64,000 nt of DNA from an uncultured Christensenella sp. GTDB lineage: Bacteria > Bacillota > Clostridia > Christensenellales > Borkfalkiaceae. Positions 43,101 to 51,281 of this stretch are shown piece by piece; the stretch's first letter is position 1; each line of letters opens with the position of its first letter. Below the pieces are notes generated by a model that saw only the letters and a list, made by a program, of their open reading frames with translations, was not told the origin of the DNA and searched no databases. The translations under genes were made by a program, and so were the position numbers. The DNA is taken from positions 1-64,000 of the forward strand of contig CAJTOY010000003.1 in the NCBI GenBank assembly GCA_910578195.1, in the 5' to 3' direction.

Positions 43101-45728
43101 GAGGACGCGAAAAAGGGCATATTAACCAACACCGATTTAAGCGGCGCTTTCACGGGCATGGGCGGAAGCATTAACGACAAAAAGAGAGACGAGTTTTTAA
43201 AGCCCCTCTACGATTTCCATAAAATCAATTCCACTATATACATGGACTACAACGCCGACGCGTTCAACAGCGTTTGCGTGCGCTCAGCCGACGGGCATTT
43301 AAAACCCCTTATTCTGGGGCTTATTTCCGCCGTGACCGCGTTCAACAAGGCGTGCGACCAGTTCCTTAAAACCGTCAAAGTCGACAAGGCGGAAATTCAG
43401 GACGGCGACATTTTCGACTACTTCACCGCGAAGTGCGGCGCGCTTATCGACAATATCGACATGCTGCCCGGCTGGTGCGTCTACAAGGCGACCGCCAAAA
43501 AGCTTAACGACAACGGGCTTACGTTTATTACCGACGCTATGGAAAGCGGCAGAATAAGCGGCAAGCAGATACTTTCGTCGTTCAGAAAGAACGTCTACCG
43601 CAACTTCATACAGACGAATATTCCCGCGGACGAGGTGCTTGCCACCTTCTCGGCGAGCGTGCAGGAGGCGAACGCGGGCAGCTTTACGCGGCAGCTCGAA
43701 GAGTTTTCCCTTCTCACCCGCGAGAAAATCCGCGCGAACCTTATCTCGCGCCTTCCCGCGGAGGAGACCGAGGGACCGCTCGCGCTCGAACTCATGGCGT
43801 TCAGACGCAATATAAAGGGCAATATCCGCTCGCTCAATTTAAGGACGTTGTTCTCGGAAATACCCGAGCTTTTGCGCGTCGCCGCGCCCTGCCTCTTAAT
43901 GAGCCCGATTACGGTTTCGCAGTATCTGCCCGCGGTGTCCGATTTGTTCGACATAGTAATTTTCGACGAGGCGTCGCAGATGCCCACTTGCGAGGCAGTG
44001 CCCTCGCTCGCAAGGGCGAAAAGCGCGATTATCGTCGGCGACCCCAAGCAGATGCCGCCCACGGCGTTCTTCACGAACTCGGGACAGGACGAGGACAACC
44101 CCGAAACCGAGGACCTCGAATCCGTGCTCGACGACTGTCTTGCGCTCGGCATACCCGAAAAGCATCTCATCTGGCACTACCGTTCGAAGCACGAAAGTCT
44201 GATTGCGTTCTCGAACATAACCTATTATTCGTCGAGGCTTTGCACCTTCCCGTCGCCAGACTCGCTCGACAGCAAGGTAAGGCTGAACCTTATCGAGGAC
44301 GGCGTTTACGACAGAGGCGCGACCAAGTGCAACAAGAAGGAGGCGGAGGCGCTCGTCGACGAGGTAATAAGGCGTTTGAAGGACGAACGGCTTAAAAATT
44401 CGAGTATCGGCGTAGTTACGTTCAGTACTCCACAGCAAGTCTATATCGAGAGAATGCTGTCGAAAAAGATTTCCGAAAAGCACCTCGAAGAGATTGCGTA
44501 CGAGCGCGAGGAACCGCTGTTCGTCAAGAACCTCGAAAACGTGCAGGGCGACGAGCGCGACGTGATTTTATTCTCGGTCTGCTACGGCCCCGACAAGCTC
44601 GGCAAAATTTCCCTAAACTTCGGACCGTTGAACCAGGTCGGCGGTTGGCGCAGACTCAACGTTGCGGTTTCGAGGGCGAGGGAAGAGATGGTCGTATTCT
44701 CGTCCATGCGCTATTCTATGATCGATATGTCGCGCACGACCTCGCGCGGCGTGGCGGGGCTGAAAGCCTTCCTCGAATTCGCCGAAAAGGGCAGAACTAA
44801 TATTTCCGTCAAGAGCGACGAAATTATTATAAACAAGCAAGGCATAGGCAAGTTTATCGCCGAGGAGCTTTCCGCATACGGCTACGACTGCCGCTGCAAC
44901 GTCGGCGTTTCCGACTTCAAGATAGACGTCGCGGTCGTCGACCCGAAGAACAAGCACAACTTTATTTTAGCTGTGCTGTGCGACGGCTCGCAGAGTAATT
45001 TTTCGGTAAAGGACAGAACGGTCTTGCAAGTTCAGACCTTGAAGAGGAATAACTGGAACGTCGTCAGACTGTATTCGATTAATTTCTTCAATAACCCCAA
45101 ACGAGAAATCAAAAAGATAAAGGACTATCTCGACAGACTTACGGGCGACGACAAACCCGCGGTAATAGGCTGTAAAAAACCGTACCGCGCGTTCAAGGCG
45201 GACATAAAGCCGCAGCCCCCCGAATATATCTTAAAGGGCGAAAACGACGCTGAGGTTATAAAGGTCTTGAAGGCGATTGTAACCGCCGAGGAGCCCATTT
45301 CCGCACAGTTTTTGATTAAGCGCACGCTCGCGGTGTTCGGTATACAAAGAAGCGGAGTAAAGCTCGAAGGCAAGCTTTTTAAGCTTATCAAAACCTGCGG
45401 CTTCGGCAAGTCGGTAATGCTCGGCAATACCTATTACTTCAAGGCGGATAAATATTCGGGCTTTGACCGTTGCCGCGTGGAAACGGATACAAACTTGCGC
45501 TCCGCAGACACGGACTATACCCCGTACGACGTGATATCGCTTGTAAAGGGCGTGCTTTTGACGAGGGTCAGCATGTACGCGGACGAGCTTATTCCTTTCA
45601 TTTTGAAGGAGTTGAAAGTGCCGCGCTCGAACGACAAAATACTATCGTTCGTGTCGGGCTGTATCGACGAGGGCGTGAAGCGCGGACTGTTCATCCGCAG
45701 TATTTCGGATAAAATTTCGCTTGCGTAA
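40107..45728 (+). CDS. Giant DUF4011 / SF1 helicase / nuclease / DUF3320 protein
   Basis: An 1873-residue multidomain protein. Order: N-terminal beta-rich region (about 1-360); DUF4011 (WQRRLLDLSLKNNLLNFR, about 377-394); SF1 helicase with Walker A GPPGTGKSQT (about 668) and DEASQMP with SAIIVGDPKQMPPT (about 1287-1315); helicase C-terminal motifs QGDERDV (about 1482) and NVAVSRAREEM (about 1518); a PD-(D/E)XK nuclease of the Vsr-like REase_MTES_1575 type (FKIDVAVVDP..., ILAVLCDG, about 1605-1625); and DUF3320 (about 1720-1870). This architecture is known as a stand-alone helicase-nuclease, often discussed with DNA defence or repair. No other defence gene is adjacent. Activity is predicted from motifs only. 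Confidence 0.9.
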   Translation: MAKNPKKQLDTIELEGELLNEVSYATYYCRLPLFTSFRIFNRGEENVSEINVSITGTTQLIMPKEITIDEIPHESSMGLTVDNILNPKYLAEIDEPSPCTVKIKLTRGNTAICSLKTNVLALPIDCWNGLSGNAEMLSAFVRPKLADCQKILAEAGLQLKTWGYSSEWTGYSGNDKNAVRNAAASIYSAIRHLNIEREECGDLSQTVRVGDISKILQHKTATPLGLAIFAASCFEATKLNPVIVLGKNKVGVGVWLYESCFSSTTQDDMSIMEKYVVEGVNNLAVFNLDDVFAHKNASFTTSLGHFLTSVKSGEYEICIDVKRCRIGGISPMPLKVKTKSGYELLNDKQLSYDEKPREMFDASKYEYNKQASKDNAWQRRLLDLSLKNNLLNFRYKRDCLHILSADLAAFCKRMENKNKFKLEPLATPVKDAEYFGGKSVMAMEELISIEMKAGTIRCYSSREGLSDAVGTILRKSRAVEEETGAKVLYLAFGFLKWRSKSDKDEQMAPLVLLPVNVRKTKTAIWLETGEEYEVNTTLLEFLKSEFNIDVRGVEDKGLTPKEIIAVFRAKTANMKGWLVYEDIYLSQFTFARYAMWADVRNNINEYKKNPLISSLLTNTNKLSNNKLVGVSEDDSEPCKVVVPLPCDSAQYAAVAESAKGTSFVLHGPPGTGKSQTITNIIANALNDGKRVLFVAEKQAALQVVNKRLSDIGIGEFCLELHSGKTADKGEIVRLIENTLSLAKTTDGGRFADAGEEIKETREALKAPLTALHKKRRLGVSVYEGIIYYLQNKNAPELVNIESTFYDSLTQNKLEECEKMLVTAQAAAEECGGVYRSPFSGVNLTVCDKTTKDAVLCASGVMIAELKHLRNYLGLFLDTYNQRVSTFTLKKLKSLLDTANVLKGDNLGEFFECDEESFYKFYNANLRYDRAVRHWLSHFKVLPDIGKLAGKVEEELENWGENYRSSKLLLSVIRKINKCGITPLKEKDEIEWIKRACEIEDAKKGILTNTDLSGAFTGMGGSINDKKRDEFLKPLYDFHKINSTIYMDYNADAFNSVCVRSADGHLKPLILGLISAVTAFNKACDQFLKTVKVDKAEIQDGDIFDYFTAKCGALIDNIDMLPGWCVYKATAKKLNDNGLTFITDAMESGRISGKQILSSFRKNVYRNFIQTNIPADEVLATFSASVQEANAGSFTRQLEEFSLLTREKIRANLISRLPAEETEGPLALELMAFRRNIKGNIRSLNLRTLFSEIPELLRVAAPCLLMSPITVSQYLPAVSDLFDIVIFDEASQMPTCEAVPSLARAKSAIIVGDPKQMPPTAFFTNSGQDEDNPETEDLESVLDDCLALGIPEKHLIWHYRSKHESLIAFSNITYYSSRLCTFPSPDSLDSKVRLNLIEDGVYDRGATKCNKKEAEALVDEVIRRLKDERLKNSSIGVVTFSTPQQVYIERMLSKKISEKHLEEIAYEREEPLFVKNLENVQGDERDVILFSVCYGPDKLGKISLNFGPLNQVGGWRRLNVAVSRAREEMVVFSSMRYSMIDMSRTTSRGVAGLKAFLEFAEKGRTNISVKSDEIIINKQGIGKFIAEELSAYGYDCRCNVGVSDFKIDVAVVDPKNKHNFILAVLCDGSQSNFSVKDRTVLQVQTLKRNNWNVVRLYSINFFNNPKREIKKIKDYLDRLTGDDKPAVIGCKKPYRAFKADIKPQPPEYILKGENDAEVIKVLKAIVTAEEPISAQFLIKRTLAVFGIQRSGVKLEGKLFKLIKTCGFGKSVMLGNTYYFKADKYSGFDRCRVETDTNLRSADTDYTPYDVISLVKGVLLTRVSMYADELIPFILKELKVPRSNDKILSFVSGCIDEGVKRGLFIRSISDKISLA

Positions 45729-45771
45729 TTTGTTTGCGCCGCAGCCCCGCACAATAAAGTCAAATAGAAGA

Positions 45772-45805
45772 AAAACGCGCTTGAACGTAGGTTCAAGCGC
45801 GTTTT
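45772..45805. terminator. Shared terminator of the helicase gene and the dap operon
   Basis: AAAACGCGCTTGAAC (45772-45786) pairs perfectly with GTTCAAGCGCGTTTT (45791-45805). The hairpin overlaps the last codons and stop of dapB and serves both convergent transcripts. Confidence 0.85.
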
Positions 45806-46545
45806 AAAACGTCGTTCATATCGTATTTACCCGAAGGCTTGCCGACAAGCCATTTCGCGGCTTTCACCGCGCCCGCGGCGAAGACCCGCTTCGACCGCGC
45901 CGAGTGAGAGAGGGTGATTATTTCGTCCTCGCCCGCGAACATTACGTCGTGTTCGCCGACGATTGTACCGCCGCGCACGGCGTGAATTCCTATCTCGCTT
46001 TTGCGCTTCCCGACGGCGCCCTCTCTGCCGTATAAAAATTCCTTTTCTCCGCCGAAAGCGGCGTTCGCGCCGTCCGCCAGCATAAGCGCCGTGCCCGACG
46101 GCGCGTCGACCTTGCGGTTATGGTGTTTTTCGATTATCTCGATATCGAACTGCTCGCCCAGCGCTTCGGCGGCTTCTTTTACGAGCTTCACCAACAGGTT
46201 TACGCCTACCGAAAAGTTAGCCGTTCTGAAAATCGCAATCTTTTTCGAACATTCGTCGATATACTTCAAGTCCTCCGCGGAGTAGCCCGTCGAGGCGAGC
46301 ACGGCGGGAACGCCGTTTTTCACCGCCCATTCGAGCTCGCCCTTTAAAGCGGCGGGGGAGGAGAAGTCGATAATAACGTCTACCTTTTCTTTGACGTCGT
46401 CAAAAGAAGAGTAGACGGGAATTTCTCCCGCGGCGGGGTGCAAGTCAACCCCGCAGACAACCCTTGCGCCCCCGTCGTCCTTTAAAACTCCGACGAGGTT
46501 TTCGCCCATTTTACCGCCTATTCCGCAGATAAGCACGTCAATCAT
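45793..46545 (-). CDS. dapB: 4-hydroxy-tetrahydrodipicolinate reductase
   Basis: Reduces the DapA product to tetrahydrodipicolinate with NAD(P)H. 250 residues: nucleotide-binding GIGGKMGENL (about 7-16), the DFSSPAAL motif, and the substrate motif EKHHNRKVDAPSGTALML (about 136-153) with the catalytic His-Lys pair. Its product feeds dapL in this window. Start overlaps the dapA stop by 4 nt. Last gene of asd-dapA-dapB. Confidence 0.96.
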   Translation of the reverse strand: MIDVLICGIGGKMGENLVGVLKDDGGARVVCGVDLHPAAGEIPVYSSFDDVKEKVDVIIDFSSPAALKGELEWAVKNGVPAVLASTGYSAEDLKYIDECSKKIAIFRTANFSVGVNLLVKLVKEAAEALGEQFDIEIIEKHHNRKVDAPSGTALMLADGANAAFGGEKEFLYGREGAVGKRKSEIGIHAVRGGTIVGEHDVMFAGEDEIITLSHSARSKRVFAAGAVKAAKWLVGKPSGKYDMNDVLKRA

Positions 46546-47420
46546 TTTTTTAGCCCTCCGATTGCTTTTATAAGCTTTTCCTTGTTTGCCTCTTCCAGCT
46601 CGGTAAGAGGTGCGCGGGGTACGCCCGCCTCGAAACTTAAAATGTTATACGCCGCTTTCACGGGTATGGGGTTGACCTCGACGAACAAGGCGTTTATAAG
46701 CGGCAGCAATTTGTCGTTCAACTTGTTGGCTTCGTCGAAATTATTTTCCCTTGCGAGGGTGTAAACGCGCTTAATTTCGGCGGGGGCAATGTTCGACGCG
46801 ACCGAAATCGCGCCCGCCGCGCCGATTGAATACAGCGGCAAATTCAATGCGTCCTCGCCCGAAAACAAGTCGGTTTTGCCGCGGATAAGGCGCATTGTTT
46901 CGACGGCTTGCGCCATATTCCCGCTTGCCTCCTTTATGCCCGCAAGGTTGGGGATTTCGGCAAGCTTTGCCGCGGTTTCGGGCAGAATATTCACGCCCGT
47001 GCGCGAGGGAACGTTGTACGCGATTACGGGAATTTTGACCGCATTGCAAATTGCTTCGTAGTACGCGAGCAAGCCCTTTTGCGTGCACTTGTTGTAATAG
47101 GGCGTCACGGCAAGCACGCCGTCCGCGCCCGTTGCCTCGGCTTTTTTCGAGGCGGCAACCGCCTTTTTCGTGTCGTTACTGCCCGTGCCGATAATAATTT
47201 TAATTCTGCCGCCCGCCTCTTTTACCGCAAAGCGGATGACCTCGGTCTTTTCCTCCTCGGTCATTGTGGCGGGCTCGCCCGTGGTGCCCAGCACGACGAG
47301 CGCGTCGCTTCCGCCGTCAATCTGGTATTCGATCATTTTTTTGAACGCGCCGAAGTTCACGCCGTTTTCATTGAATGGGGTGACCATCGCGGTTGCAATG
47401 CCTTTAAAAAATCCCGTCAT
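46542..47420 (-). CDS. dapA: 4-hydroxy-tetrahydrodipicolinate synthase
   Basis: Condenses pyruvate and aspartate semialdehyde. 292 residues, TIM barrel. Seen: GTTGEPATMTEEEK (about 43-56), the catalytic Tyr in PYYNKCTQKG (about 131-140), and the Schiff-base lysine in AGIKEASGN (about 159-167). GAGG precedes the ATG. Second gene of the operon, 9 nt after asd and overlapping dapB. Confidence 0.96.
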   Translation of the reverse strand: MTGFFKGIATAMVTPFNENGVNFGAFKKMIEYQIDGGSDALVVLGTTGEPATMTEEEKTEVIRFAVKEAGGRIKIIIGTGSNDTKKAVAASKKAEATGADGVLAVTPYYNKCTQKGLLAYYEAICNAVKIPVIAYNVPSRTGVNILPETAAKLAEIPNLAGIKEASGNMAQAVETMRLIRGKTDLFSGEDALNLPLYSIGAAGAISVASNIAPAEIKRVYTLARENNFDEANKLNDKLLPLINALFVEVNPIPVKAAYNILSFEAGVPRAPLTELEEANKEKLIKAIGGLKK

Positions 47421-47429
47421 ATTATCTCC

Positions 47430-48506
47430 TCAATCGAAGTAGCCCTTCGCCGCCAGCAGCTCGGCAAGCAGTACCGCGCCACCCGCCGCGCCCCTCAGGG
47501 TGTTGTGCGAAAGCCCTATGAATTTATAGTCGAAAACCGCGTCGCCGCGAAGTCTGCCCGCGCAGACCGCCATGCCGTTTTCGGTGTCTCTGTCGAGCTT
47601 GGGCTGGGGGCGGTCGTCGCCATCGAAGTAGTGTATGAACTTTTTCGGCGCGGAGGGGAGGGCAAGCTTTTGCGGCTCGCCTTCGAACACGTTCCACAAT
47701 TTGATTATTTCCTCTTTCGCGGGTTTGTTCTCGAACGAAACGAAACACGCCGCGGTGTGTCCGTCGGAGACGGGCACTCTCAGACACTGCGCCGTAATTT
47801 TCGGCTCCGTCGCGGGGAGGATTTTCCCGCCCTCGACCTTGCCCCAGATTTTAAGGGGTTCCTGCTCGCTTTTCTCTTCTTCGCCGCCTATGTAGGGGAT
47901 AATGTTGTCGAGAATTTCGGGCATGGTTTCAAAGGTCTTGCCCGCGCCCGATATTGCCTGATATGTCGTCACCGCCGCGCGCTTAATCCCGAATTTTTTC
48001 AAGGGGTGCAGCAAGGGAACGTACGATTGGAGCGAGCAGTTACTCTTCACCGCAATAAACCCGCGCTTCGTGCCCAGCCTCTTTTTCTGGGCTTCGATAA
48101 CTTCAAGGTGTTCGGGGTTGATTTCGGGAATTACCATCGGCACGTCGGGGGTGTTTCTGTGCGCCGAGTTGTTCGAAACAATCGGACATTCGAGCTTAGC
48201 GTACGAATATTCGAGCTCGCGTATCTCGTCCTTATTCATGTTCACCGCGCAGAAGCAGAAATCGACCGCGGAAGAAATTTTCTCTCTGTCCGCGACAGCG
48301 TCAAGCACGGTCATACCCGCGAATTTTTCGGGCATAGCCCCGTTCAAATGCCATTTTTTCACCGCGTTTTTGTAGCTTTTCCCCGCGGAGGAGGCGGAAG
48401 CGGCAAGGCATACGACTTCGAACTGCGGGTGGTTCTGCAAGAGAAGCAGAAACCGCTGTCCGACCATGCCCGTCGCTCCGATAACGCCGACTTTATACTT
48501 TTTCAT
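47430..48506 (-). CDS. asd: Aspartate-semialdehyde dehydrogenase (archaeal/fungal-type sequence group)
   Basis: NADPH-dependent reduction of aspartyl phosphate. 358 residues: GATGMVGQRF (about 9-18) for NADPH and the catalytic Cys in KSNCSLQSYVPLL (about 153-165). The SNCSLQ context and overall length fit the sequence group first described in archaea and fungi rather than the Gram-negative form. First gene of asd-dapA-dapB. The start has no ribosome site at normal distance (GGGAGG is 18 nt away); instead TTTACT, 17 bp, TATTGT lies with its -10 exactly 6 nt from the ATG, so the mRNA is probably leaderless. Confidence 0.93.
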   Translation of the reverse strand: MKKYKVGVIGATGMVGQRFLLLLQNHPQFEVVCLAASASSAGKSYKNAVKKWHLNGAMPEKFAGMTVLDAVADREKISSAVDFCFCAVNMNKDEIRELEYSYAKLECPIVSNNSAHRNTPDVPMVIPEINPEHLEVIEAQKKRLGTKRGFIAVKSNCSLQSYVPLLHPLKKFGIKRAAVTTYQAISGAGKTFETMPEILDNIIPYIGGEEEKSEQEPLKIWGKVEGGKILPATEPKITAQCLRVPVSDGHTAACFVSFENKPAKEEIIKLWNVFEGEPQKLALPSAPKKFIHYFDGDDRPQPKLDRDTENGMAVCAGRLRGDAVFDYKFIGLSHNTLRGAAGGAVLLAELLAAKGYFD

Positions 48507-48512
48507 ATTTAA

Positions 48513-48541
48513 ACAATATCATAACCTCCCGTAAAAGTAAA
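48513..48541 (-). promoter_or_regulatory. Promoter of asd-dapA-dapB
   Basis: On the minus strand TTTACT, 17-bp spacer, TATTGT, then TTAAAT and the ATG of asd. The -10 is a moderate match. The GGGAGG inside the spacer would not be transcribed and so cannot serve as ribosome site. No lysine riboswitch fits in this short gap. Confidence 0.55.
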
Positions 48542-48561
48542 GGAATTAAAGCTTGACTGCG

Positions 48562-48582
48562 CTCATAAAATTATTTTATGAG
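48562..48582 (+). promoter_or_regulatory. Hairpin over the feoA start codon
   Basis: CTCATAAAA (48562-48570) pairs perfectly with TTTTATGAG (48574-48582); the ATG of feoA (48578-48580) lies in the right arm. No ribosome site precedes it. A TAAAAT ends 6 nt before the ATG, so the same bases may instead be a -10 box of a leaderless transcript. No clear Fur box was seen. Confidence 0.5.
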
Positions 48583-48805
48583 CGTTTACGAATTAAAGAC
48601 GGGCGAGAAAGGCAAAATCCTTTCGGTAATGGCGGAGGGCGCGGCGGGCACACGTCTCTCGTCGCTTGGAATTGTCAAAGGCAAGGAGGTCACCGCGCTG
48701 TCCTTTTCGCTTTTTAAAAGCAGTATATTAATCGAGTGCGGCGCGGTGCGGTTAGGGCTTAGAAAGGCGGTCGCGCTTTTAATCGAGGTGGAAAAATGCG
48801 CGTAG
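48578..48805 (+). CDS. feoA: Ferrous iron transport protein A
   Basis: A 75-residue SH3-like protein that assists FeoB. Family features: GEKGKILSV (about 9-17), a small helix TRLSSLGIVKGKEV and a closing strand with RLGLRKAVALLIEVE. It overlaps feoB by 10 nt. The start lies inside an inverted repeat, and no Shine-Dalgarno is visible. Confidence 0.9.
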   Translation: MSVYELKTGEKGKILSVMAEGAAGTRLSSLGIVKGKEVTALSFSLFKSSILIECGAVRLGLRKAVALLIEVEKCA

Positions 48806-50430
48806 TGCTTGCGGGTAACCCGAACGCGGGCAAAACCACCCTCTTCAATTCTTTGACCAAAAGCAATTTAAGGACAGGCAACTTCCACGGTGTGACGACA
48901 ACCCCGACCGAAAAAACCTTCGGCGGTATAACCTACGTCGACGCGCCGGGGCTTTATGCGCTGTCCGCGTATTCCATGGAAGAGGTTTCGGCGGCGGAGG
49001 AAATAAAAAACGCCGACCTTATAATCAACGTTTTAGACAGTTTGACGCTCGAAAACAGCTTAAACTTAACGAGGCGGCTTATATCCTCGGGCAAGCCCGT
49101 CGTGCTTTACGTCACCAAATTAAACCAGCTGAGGCGGCGCGGAGGGAAGCTCGATAAGGATAAGCTTTCCAAAATGCTCGGCATACCCGTTTTCGACTGC
49201 CCGCCCGAACAGCTGAGAAAAGCGATAGAGGGGGGAATTGCGCCCGTCAAGGCGGAAAGTATCCATTTGACTTCGGCATATTCTGCGGGGCGCGAGGGGC
49301 TAAGCCGCGCGGATAAGCTGTTCTATAACCGCTATTTCGCGCTCGCGTTTTTCATTGCCGCAATCGCCGCAATGTTCTTTTTCGCGTTCCACCCGATAAT
49401 GCCGGGGGCGCTTTTGAAGGAGCTGACCGAAACGCTTATTTGCGACAAGTTAGGCGGATTTATATGCTCGAAAATGAAAAGCGAAGCGGTTAAATCACTG
49501 CTCGGCGAGGGGATACTCGGCGGAGCGGGCGGTGTTCTTTCGTTTATCCCGCAGCTTGCCGTTTTGTATCTTTTTTTAACCTTGCTCGACGAAAGCGGCA
49601 TAACCTCCGCGCTCGCGTTCGCGACCGACGGACTTTTCGAAAAGGTGAAGCTTTCGGGGCGCGCCGCGTTCTCGCTCGTGTCTGGGTTCGGATGCACGGC
49701 GGCGGCGATACTCACGACGCGCGGCTACGCGACCGAGGGGGCGCAGAGGCGCACGATTGCCGTTCTGCCGTATATACCGTGCGGGGCGAAGCTGCCCGTG
49801 TTTCTCACGTTTTTATCCCCCTTATTTAAAAACCCTTTCCCCGCGGTGACGTGCTTTTACTTTGCGGGGCTGTTTCTGTCCTTGCTTTTTTCCTACCTTA
49901 TCAAGGGCGGAAAGGAGGGCATGCTGTGCGAGGTCACGCCCGTCATATTTCCGCAGTTTTCAACGGTTTGCAAAAAGTTGTATTTTTATCTCAAAGGGTT
50001 TATAATAAAGGTGGCGGTCACGGTCACGCTGTTTTGCACGGTAAGCTGGTTTTTGTCGCATTTCTCTTTTTCCTTTCGGTATGCGGAAACCGACGAAAGC
50101 ATTCTCGCCGCGCTGAGCAGACTGATTACGCCGGTATTTTACCCAATGGGGGTAACCGACTGGCGGCTCGCGTATGCCGCGCTGTGCGGGTTTATCGCAA
50201 AGGAAAACGTAGCGGCGACCGTTGCAATGCTTATGCCGCTCGGCGCGGGGCTGGATACCGCCGCCGCGCTCGGCATGTGCGCGTTCATACTCCTGTGCCC
50301 CGCGTGCGTTTCGGCGTTCTCGGCGTCGTGCCGCGAGGCGGGATTGAAGTTCACGCTGAAATGCTTCGCCGTGCAAACGGTTTTGGCTTTCCTCGGCGCG
50401 TACCTTATTCATTTTTTATTTATGCTATGA
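48796..50430 (+). CDS. feoB: Ferrous iron transporter B, short form
   Basis: GTPase-coupled Fe(II) uptake protein. 544 residues, clearly shorter than the 650-770 usual for FeoB. The G domain has G1 GNPNAGKTTLFN (about 6-17) and the DAPGLYAL G3 segment; the guanine-dissociation-inhibitor region between the G domain and the membrane is much reduced. The membrane part keeps both gate cores: SGFGCTAAAILTTRG (about 296) and YIPCGAKLPVF (about 326), each with the conserved Cys. It overlaps feoA and, by ATGA, the RluA-type gene. Function in Fe(II) import is likely retained. Confidence 0.9.
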   Translation: MRVVLAGNPNAGKTTLFNSLTKSNLRTGNFHGVTTTPTEKTFGGITYVDAPGLYALSAYSMEEVSAAEEIKNADLIINVLDSLTLENSLNLTRRLISSGKPVVLYVTKLNQLRRRGGKLDKDKLSKMLGIPVFDCPPEQLRKAIEGGIAPVKAESIHLTSAYSAGREGLSRADKLFYNRYFALAFFIAAIAAMFFFAFHPIMPGALLKELTETLICDKLGGFICSKMKSEAVKSLLGEGILGGAGGVLSFIPQLAVLYLFLTLLDESGITSALAFATDGLFEKVKLSGRAAFSLVSGFGCTAAAILTTRGYATEGAQRRTIAVLPYIPCGAKLPVFLTFLSPLFKNPFPAVTCFYFAGLFLSLLFSYLIKGGKEGMLCEVTPVIFPQFSTVCKKLYFYLKGFIIKVAVTVTLFCTVSWFLSHFSFSFRYAETDESILAALSRLITPVFYPMGVTDWRLAYAALCGFIAKENVAATVAMLMPLGAGLDTAAALGMCAFILLCPACVSAFSASCREAGLKFTLKCFAVQTVLAFLGAYLIHFLFML

Positions 50431-51233
50431 AAACTTTCAAAGTTACCGAAGATACGAATTTGAAGGACTTTACCGACAGCGTCTATCCGCAGGGCTCGTT
50501 CTGCCTTGCGGCGCTTCTGCGCGGTAAGGACGTAAAAGTGAACGGCGCGCGCACGGGCGCGAACATATCTTTGCGGCGGGGCGACGAGGTGGTCTATTAT
50601 ACCACCTCAAAGCAAGAGGAAAAACCCTCGCACAATCCGGTTTACGAGGACGAAAACGTCTATATCGCGGACAAGTTTTCGGGCGTTTCGAGCGAGGGAC
50701 TTTTTTCCGAGCTTTGCGGCAAGGGCGAATTCTACGCCGTGCACCGCCTCGACAGAAACACGCAGGGGCTTATCGTCTACGCGAAAAACAAACTCGCCGA
50801 GGGGGAGCTGTTGTCGGCGTTCAGAGAGGGGAAAATTCATAAAACTTATTACGCTGTCTGCAAAAACGCGTTCAGGCAAAAAAGCGCGAAGCTGACCGCG
50901 TACCTTGTAAAGGAGGGGGATAAGGTCAAGGTCTATCCCTCGCCGCGGGCGGGCGCGCTGACGGCGGTTACCGAGTACTCGGTAGAGGAGGAGCGCGGCG
51001 ACACCGCGCTCGTTAAAATCAATCTTCATACGGGCAGAACCCACCAGATACGCGCGCACATGGCGTTTATAGGTTGCCCCGTGCTCGGCGACGAGAAGTA
51101 CGGCGACAGAGAGTTGAATAAAAAATATTCCGCAAAACGGCAGAGGCTTACCGCGAAGTATATTTCGTTCGGGCTTGACGGAGGGCTGGGCTATCTCAAC
51201 GGAAAAAGCTTTGTAAGCGCGTTTGACTGCTGA
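50427..51233 (+). CDS. RluA-family pseudouridine synthase
   Basis: Isomerises uridine to pseudouridine in rRNA or tRNA. 268 residues from the ATG that overlaps feoB's stop; a longer open frame upstream runs inside feoB and was rejected. The N-terminal 60 residues resemble an S4-like RNA-binding segment (VKVNGARTGANISLRRGDEV). The catalytic motif HRLDRNTQGLIVYAKN (about 106-121) keeps the catalytic Asp; HTGRTHQIRAHMAFIGCPVLGDEKYG (about 198) is the second signature. The exact target (RluC, RluD or RluA-like) cannot be told. Confidence 0.9.
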   Translation: MKTFKVTEDTNLKDFTDSVYPQGSFCLAALLRGKDVKVNGARTGANISLRRGDEVVYYTTSKQEEKPSHNPVYEDENVYIADKFSGVSSEGLFSELCGKGEFYAVHRLDRNTQGLIVYAKNKLAEGELLSAFREGKIHKTYYAVCKNAFRQKSAKLTAYLVKEGDKVKVYPSPRAGALTAVTEYSVEEERGDTALVKINLHTGRTHQIRAHMAFIGCPVLGDEKYGDRELNKKYSAKRQRLTAKYISFGLDGGLGYLNGKSFVSAFDC

Positions 51234-51235
51234 GT

Positions 51236-51266
51236 GTTTCACGGAAGAAAAATATGGTTATATAAT
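51236..51266 (+). promoter_or_regulatory. Possible SigB-type promoter of the sigma operon
   Basis: GTTTCA (51236-51241), 14-bp spacer, GGTTAT (51256-51261) is close to the SigB consensus GTTTAA-N12/14-GGGTAT. TATAAT (51261-51266) overlaps it and could serve the housekeeping sigma factor. A GAGG ribosome site and the ATG at 51282 follow. If real, the operon's own sigma factor would drive it. Confidence 0.5.
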
Positions 51267-51281
51267 TAGTGAGGTACATAT

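Noticed and set aside
40107..45728. Part of a multigene anti-phage island
   Set aside because: Neighbours are HelD and the housekeeping dap operon; no methylase, integrase or other defence gene lies near.
46908..48512. 534-codon open frame on the plus strand
   Set aside because: It is antisense to dapA and asd, has no ribosome site, and its product is Arg/His/Phe-rich with no family resemblance; a G/C-rich shadow.
49851..50426. Long N-terminal extension of the RluA-type gene
   Set aside because: The extension lies inside feoB in another frame and is Arg/His-rich; the ATG overlapping the feoB stop gives a normal length.
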